Part shown: piece by piece, positions 44,048 to 48,044 of the stretch
How the letters are laid out: the number at the start of each line of letters is the position of its first letter
Position numbering within the stretch: position 1 is the stretch's first letter
From: an uncultured Clostridia bacterium
GTDB lineage: Bacteria > Bacillota > Clostridia > Christensenellales > DTU072
DNA length: 48,044 bases
Assembly (NCBI GenBank): GCA_944349735.1
Contig: CALVNM010000008.1
Location: 1 to 48,044 of the forward strand
Reading direction: 5' to 3'
Position numbers and translations under genes: made by a program
Notes under the pieces: generated by a model
Database searches by the model: none
The model's input: the letters and a program-made list of their open reading frames with translations, nothing else
What the model was told of the DNA's origin: nothing

Positions 44048-45316
44048 ATGAAAGAACCTATCATCGTTTTTGACAGAAAATTCGGCAACGCCGATAACTA
44101 CCGCATCCCTTCGTTGGTCGTTACCGACGACGGTACCCTCGTTGCGTGCGCCGACGAAAGATTCTTTACATGCGCCGACAATCCCAACCGTATAGACAAA
44201 GTGGTAAGAATTTCCGCCGATAACGGCGAAACCTGGTCCGAACAGATCACCGCCGTCAAAATGCAAGGAAAAGACAAACAACACTCTTCTGCGGCGATAG
44301 ATCCCGCGCTTCTTTACGACGGCGAGACGGACACGATATTTATGCTTTACTCAATGACTCCCGCGGGCATCGGCATACTCAACTGCGCAAAAGGCACCGG
44401 CTTCGAAGACGGCGGTATAATCGTCCGTGGAGGCGGGAAAAAATACATTCTTCGCGACGGCGAGCTTTATCTCAAAAGTAAGCCCACCGGCATAAAAGTG
44501 GACAAGGACGGCAACTATACTGGCGGAAACGTTCTCACACGCGAAGGCGGATTAAGCGTACACCGTACCTCATATCTTATGCTTATAAGTTCCAAAGACC
44601 ATGGCAAGACCTGGTCGGAGCCCGTACATCTCAATCCTTCGCTCAAAGCGGACAACTACCATTTCATAGGTTCGGGACCCGCCAACGGCATACAGATGAA
44701 ATTCGGAAAATATAAGGGAAGACTTGTATTCCCGATATATTACGGACTTGCCAAACTCCCGATGAAACTCACTTCGGCGGTCATCTACTCCGACGATCAC
44801 GGCAAGACCTGGAAGCGCGGCGAAACGCCCCCGATCAAAGGACGTTATCCTGCCGACAAACCCATAATAATGCCCATGCGCACTTATCTAACGGAAAGCC
44901 AGGTGGTGGAACTCGAGAACGGAGATCTTCTTTGCTTCATGCGTAACCATCATCCCAGACGCCGCATTTACGTATCCCGTTCGACCGACGGCGGCGCCAC
45001 GTGGACGGAACCCGAATTCTGCGAAGATCTGCCGCACTGCGTCTGTCAGATAACCGCGATAGCCTGTGAATACGAGGGTAAACGCGCCATACTTACCGTC
45101 AACGCCGCTTCTACCGAGAAACGCGAAAAAGGCGTTGCGAGACTCTCCCTCGACGAAGGCAGGACATTCCCGAAATCGCTCAAGATAACGGAGGGCGAAT
45201 TCGTTTATTCTTCGGCTCAGATACTTAAGGACGGAACGGTTGGAGTGCTGTACGAAGACTGCACCAAACACGAGAATATCAAATTCACTAAATTCTCTTT
45301 GGACGAACTGGCATAA
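44048..45316 (+). CDS. BNR-repeat sialidase (GH33-like) without signal peptide
   Basis: A 422-residue six-blade propeller of the sialidase family. R19 in the YRIP motif, the glutamate/arginine pair in ESQVVELENGDLLCFMR (283-299), R359 and the tyrosine Y387 in EFVYSSAQ can supply the active site. Asp boxes SADNGETW (56-63), SKDHGKTW (182-189), SDDHGKTW (248-255), STDGGATW (312-319) and SLDEGRTF (367-374) are clear. It begins MKEPIIVFDRKFGNADNYRI with no hydrophobic leader, so it should stay in the cytoplasm, unlike most bacterial sialidases, and may act on imported oligosaccharides. A sialic-acid lyase or transporter is not in the window. SD GAGGAGG precedes the ATG. Some BNR proteins of this kind act on other sugars, so the substrate is not certain. 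Confidence 0.8.
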   Translation: MKEPIIVFDRKFGNADNYRIPSLVVTDDGTLVACADERFFTCADNPNRIDKVVRISADNGETWSEQITAVKMQGKDKQHSSAAIDPALLYDGETDTIFMLYSMTPAGIGILNCAKGTGFEDGGIIVRGGGKKYILRDGELYLKSKPTGIKVDKDGNYTGGNVLTREGGLSVHRTSYLMLISSKDHGKTWSEPVHLNPSLKADNYHFIGSGPANGIQMKFGKYKGRLVFPIYYGLAKLPMKLTSAVIYSDDHGKTWKRGETPPIKGRYPADKPIIMPMRTYLTESQVVELENGDLLCFMRNHHPRRRIYVSRSTDGGATWTEPEFCEDLPHCVCQITAIACEYEGKRAILTVNAASTEKREKGVARLSLDEGRTFPKSLKITEGEFVYSSAQILKDGTVGVLYEDCTKHENIKFTKFSLDELA

Positions 45317-45347
45317 CCGAGTTTTTCGGCTTTACGGAGTAACAAAT

Positions 45348-45378
45348 ACGGGGCGCCGCGGGCGCCCCGTTATTATTA
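45348..45378. terminator. Terminator between sialidase and P-type ATPase genes
   Basis: A perfect 10-bp stem ACGGGGCGCC (45348-45357) and GGCGCCCCGT (45361-45370) with a 3-base loop is followed by TATTATTA on the plus strand. It also lies after the stop of the convergent ATPase gene, so it may serve both. Confidence 0.75.
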
Positions 45379-45404
45379 AGCGGAATGTAGCAATGGCTTA
45401 CACG

Positions 45405-47798
45405 TTATTTCTCGATAACCTTTTCGAGTTTGTTTCGGAATTTATCGGGAAGGCGCACGTGTTTGAAAAGGTGATGCAAGCCTATAAATATTATCACGCT
45501 TCCCGCTATCACGGGACCGGCAAGTATGAACATATCAGCGTTGTACTCGTTGCACAGCCCGAAGAACGCCCGGGTGACCGGGGTAAGGAAACTGAACACG
45601 AACAACGCGAGCAGCAACACGAGCATCACTATTCTTATCCAGCTGAACGGCACGCAAAGCTTGATGAGGAAGAGATATCCGACGGCAACCGTCACTATAA
45701 CGGCTACGGTGGACAACTGGCTCTGGCTTATATCGAGCAACCTCGCGCAGAGAGACACCGTAACGACCGCTATCACTATCGTCAATGCGACCGGCAACGA
45801 ATTCCTGAGTACCGTGGAGAGGAATTTGCCTTTCACTCTTTCTTTATTAGGCTCGAGCGCGAGAACGAAAGCGGGCGGACCTATAGTGATATAACCTATC
45901 AGAGTAAGGTTTTTCGGCAGGAACGGAAGATCGGAAGCGAGGATCATAAAGATCAAAGCAAAAAGTGTGCTGTAGACCGTCTTGATCAGGAACAGGCTTG
46001 CGCTTCTCTGGAGGTTGTTTATACACCGCCTTCCTTCCGCCACCACTTTGGGAAGACTTGAGAAATCGGAATCGAGCAGAACGAGTTTACTGACGTTCTT
46101 ACTGGCGTCAGAGCCGGACGCCACGGCTATCGAGCAATCGGACTCGCGGAGCGCCATAACGTCGTTGATACCGTCGCCCGTCATACCTACAACATGCCCG
46201 TGCGCTTTGAGAGCCTTGACAAGCATTAGCTTCTGATCGGGCGTAACTCTGCCGAACACGGTATACTTTTCAGACGCTTCGTAAATATCGTTTTCGGTTA
46301 CCAAAGTCGTCGCGTCGACATACCGTTCCGCATTTTTCACACCGGCGCGTTTGGCCACGCTCATTACGGTAACGGGGTTGTCTCCGGAGATTATCTTGAT
46401 CTCGACGCCCTGTTCGTCGAAATATGCCAACGTGGCGGGCGCGCTTTCGCGTATCTTGTCGGCGATAAGAATTATTGCCGCAAGCTCCATGTTTTTAGGA
46501 AGCTTTTCTTCGGTAATGCGCGACGGCGATCGCGCTATTACCAGTACGCGCAATCCCAATGCCGAGTACTCTTCTATCTCTTTTACGAGAGATTTTTTCA
46601 GCTTGCCGAAGACGAATTCAGCGGCTCCCATCACGAGCGCGCCGTCGTTAAAATTGGCTCCGCTCCACTTGCGCGCGCTCGAAAACGGTATAATTTCTTC
46701 CGCTTCGAGATCGCATTCCGTTTTTTCCGTATACGCCGCTATCGCCTGCGAAGTGGGATTGTTGTCTCCGATATTCGCGGTGAGCCTTTTCATCAGGCGT
46801 ATCGTTTCTTCGGCGTCGGCGGCTTTCGGCACAATGCCCGTTACTTCCATGCAGCCTTCCGTTATAGTACCCGTCTTGTCGAGGCACAGAACGTCCACTC
46901 GCGCGAGAGCCTCGGTACAATACAGATCCTGCGCGAGAGCCTGATGTCTTGCGAGCCTCAGCACGCTTACGCAGAATACCGCGCTCGTAAGCGCTACCAA
47001 GCCGCTCGGAATCATTCCGATGAGAGTTCCCAGAACGGTAAGCACCGTCGAGTTAAGTTCCGCCGCGCCGTGAGCAAAATACTTCACGCAGAATAGCGCT
47101 ATTCCTATAGGCACTATTATCACCGACATAAACTTGATGACCTTCATCAGACTGCGGTAAATCTCGCTGTTCTGCGCCTTGAGTTTTTTTGCGCTCTCGG
47201 TTATTTTAGCGGCGTAATTGTCTCTCCCAACGTGTATGACGCGCACGAACGCCGAGCCGCTTATCACGAAAGAACCGCTCTTGAGCTCCTCGCCCTCGCT
47301 TTTCGCCACGGGGTCGGATTCGCCGGTTATAAGCGCTTCGTTGACTTCGAGTTTACCCTCTATGACCACCGAATCCGCGCATATCTGATCGCCTGCTTCC
47401 AACCTTATCACATCGTCCATAACGATGTCCTTGAGCATTATCTCCTTTTCCGCCCCGTCGCGTATCGCGATGACTTTGGGCGCGGACAATAACGACAACT
47501 TGTCTATCGTGCGCTTCGCCATAAGCTCCTGCACTATACCGATAAGACAGTTCACTATCGCCACGAGAAGATATCCGTAATTGGCAAGTCCCGCAAGATC
47601 GTGCGTGATAAAGAATGCCATGATCACGCCTATCACGGCAAAAAGTATATTGAAGAAAGTGAATATATTGGTACGCAATATCTGAGCGACGCTCTTCGTT
47701 TTGACGTTGACGTCGCCGTTGACCTTTTTCTCCGCTATGCGCGTTTTGACTTCTTCCGAGGTCAGTCCGGAGATCGTCGCCGTTAGAATTTCTTCCAT
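45405..47798 (-). CDS. CtpE-like P-type cation-transporting ATPase
   Basis: A 797-residue ion pump. Actuator motif TGES at 158-161, phosphorylation site DKTGT at 307-311 (D307), hinge TGDGIND in the P-domain, and about ten membrane helices, four of them after the hinge region. The ion-site helix 4 reads IPSGLVALTS (263-272), where heavy-metal pumps would have CPC, and there are no N-terminal metal-binding domains. The overall pattern resembles the CtpE group, a calcium-uptake ATPase studied in mycobacteria; calcium as the ion is inference. The ATG at 47798 was chosen because AGAAGGG is at the right spacing; an upstream TTG at 47813 would overlap the SD. Last gene of the window on this strand, alone between terminator and promoter. 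Confidence 0.9.
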   Translation of the reverse strand: MEEILTATISGLTSEEVKTRIAEKKVNGDVNVKTKSVAQILRTNIFTFFNILFAVIGVIMAFFITHDLAGLANYGYLLVAIVNCLIGIVQELMAKRTIDKLSLLSAPKVIAIRDGAEKEIMLKDIVMDDVIRLEAGDQICADSVVIEGKLEVNEALITGESDPVAKSEGEELKSGSFVISGSAFVRVIHVGRDNYAAKITESAKKLKAQNSEIYRSLMKVIKFMSVIIVPIGIALFCVKYFAHGAAELNSTVLTVLGTLIGMIPSGLVALTSAVFCVSVLRLARHQALAQDLYCTEALARVDVLCLDKTGTITEGCMEVTGIVPKAADAEETIRLMKRLTANIGDNNPTSQAIAAYTEKTECDLEAEEIIPFSSARKWSGANFNDGALVMGAAEFVFGKLKKSLVKEIEEYSALGLRVLVIARSPSRITEEKLPKNMELAAIILIADKIRESAPATLAYFDEQGVEIKIISGDNPVTVMSVAKRAGVKNAERYVDATTLVTENDIYEASEKYTVFGRVTPDQKLMLVKALKAHGHVVGMTGDGINDVMALRESDCSIAVASGSDASKNVSKLVLLDSDFSSLPKVVAEGRRCINNLQRSASLFLIKTVYSTLFALIFMILASDLPFLPKNLTLIGYITIGPPAFVLALEPNKERVKGKFLSTVLRNSLPVALTIVIAVVTVSLCARLLDISQSQLSTVAVIVTVAVGYLFLIKLCVPFSWIRIVMLVLLLALFVFSFLTPVTRAFFGLCNEYNADMFILAGPVIAGSVIIFIGLHHLFKHVRLPDKFRNKLEKVIEK

Positions 47799-47827
47799 AT
47801 TTCCCTTCTGCAAATATAATTTATTAT

Positions 47828-47856
47828 ATTATAATTTATCTATTAACGAATTTCAA
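47828..47856 (-). promoter_or_regulatory. Sigma-A promoter of the P-type ATPase gene
   Basis: TTGAAA (47856-47851) and a perfect TATAAT (47833-47828) are 17 bases apart on the minus strand; the predicted leader is about 23 bases. Confidence 0.75.
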
Positions 47857-47953
47857 CAAAAAACGCATTATATATTGCTCTTAATTCCCGAATTTACTGT
47901 TCTGCCGATATGCGTTACTTCCTCCGCGCGCCCTATTCGCGTGCGCGTTTACT

Positions 47954-48022
47954 TTGATAGTGCCGGACCTGTAGGTTTACAATACATTTGTTACACAGTC
48001 GCATATCCGTAACAAGAAGGAG
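47954..48022 (+). promoter_or_regulatory. Promoter, leader hairpin and SD of a gene starting beyond the window
   Basis: TTGATA (47954-47959) and TACAAT (47978-47983) are 18 bases apart on the plus strand. The transcript would carry a 7-bp perfect hairpin TTGTTAC (47988-47994)/GTAACAA (48009-48015), followed two bases later by the SD-like AAGGAG at 48017-48022. No start codon is found before the window ends, so the gene itself is not visible. Confidence 0.5.
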
Positions 48023-48044
48023 AGAAAGGAAAGGTAGCCGGAAA

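Noticed and set aside
1..48044. Mobile elements, phage genes, CRISPR arrays, tRNA or rRNA genes
   Set aside because: No transposase, integrase, spaced direct repeats, cloverleaf or rRNA-like stretch was noticed on either strand.

Overview
This window looks like a chromosomal segment of an uncultured Gram-positive anaerobe, most likely a member of the Clostridia (Bacillota). The gene order ecfA1-ecfA2-ecfT-truA-rplM-rpsI is typical of that phylum. Shine-Dalgarno sites are strong GGAGG types, promoters are sigma-A-like, base composition is moderate, and surface proteins carry InlB-type repeats and bacterial Ig domains. A placement near the Christensenellales-type gut lineages is inference only. 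No rRNA, tRNA, CRISPR array, insertion sequence or phage gene was seen. No stretch over 300 bases lacks a gene.

Layout. (1) 1-3228: a polyamine-type ABC transporter operon read on the minus strand, XRE-cupin regulator then potA, potB and potC (cut by the window edge). (2) 3442-15813: one giant gene for a membrane-anchored protein of 4123 residues, built of about two dozen divergent InlB-B-type repeats and ending in a GLUG-like beta-helix. (3) 16017-18002: a fusion of phosphoglucosamine mutase (GlmM) with the acetyltransferase half of GlmU. (4) 18122-27895: an ABC exporter-like pair, two tandem paralogous Ig/beta-helix surface proteins, a small membrane-anchored protein behind a promoter lying inside a perfect palindrome, and MTA/SAH nucleosidase. 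(5) 28143-28871: nagB, the first large plus-strand gene. (6) 29093-33386: ribosomal proteins S9 and L13, truA and the ECF vitamin-transporter energizing module. (7) 33465-37316: HtrA protease, OmpR-type response regulator, histidine kinase and a CYTH protein as one operon. (8) 37436-39836: pyrophosphatase, HD hydrolase and a degenerate GH32-like protein. (9) 39934-45316: carbohydrate island with a GH2-like protein lacking recognisable catalytic glutamates, a PfkB sugar kinase, a GH4 phospho-glycosidase and a sialidase without signal peptide. (10) 45405-47798: a CtpE-like P-type ATPase, with a divergent promoter and ribosome binding site for a plus-strand gene that starts beyond the window.

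Functional themes. Amino-sugar metabolism recurs: the GlmM-GlmU(C) fusion makes GlcNAc-1-phosphate, NagB returns glucosamine-6-phosphate to glycolysis, and the sialidase, GH4 and PfkB proteins suit host-glycan use. Surface architecture is the second theme: about 18.7 kb of coding sequence goes to four N-terminally anchored extracellular proteins, with an ABC transporter beside three of them. The strongest candidates for something undescribed are the GlmM-GlmU(C) fusion, the ABC/surface-paralog cluster with its palindromic promoter, the giant repeat protein, and the divergent pair of apparently inactive glycosidase-like proteins.
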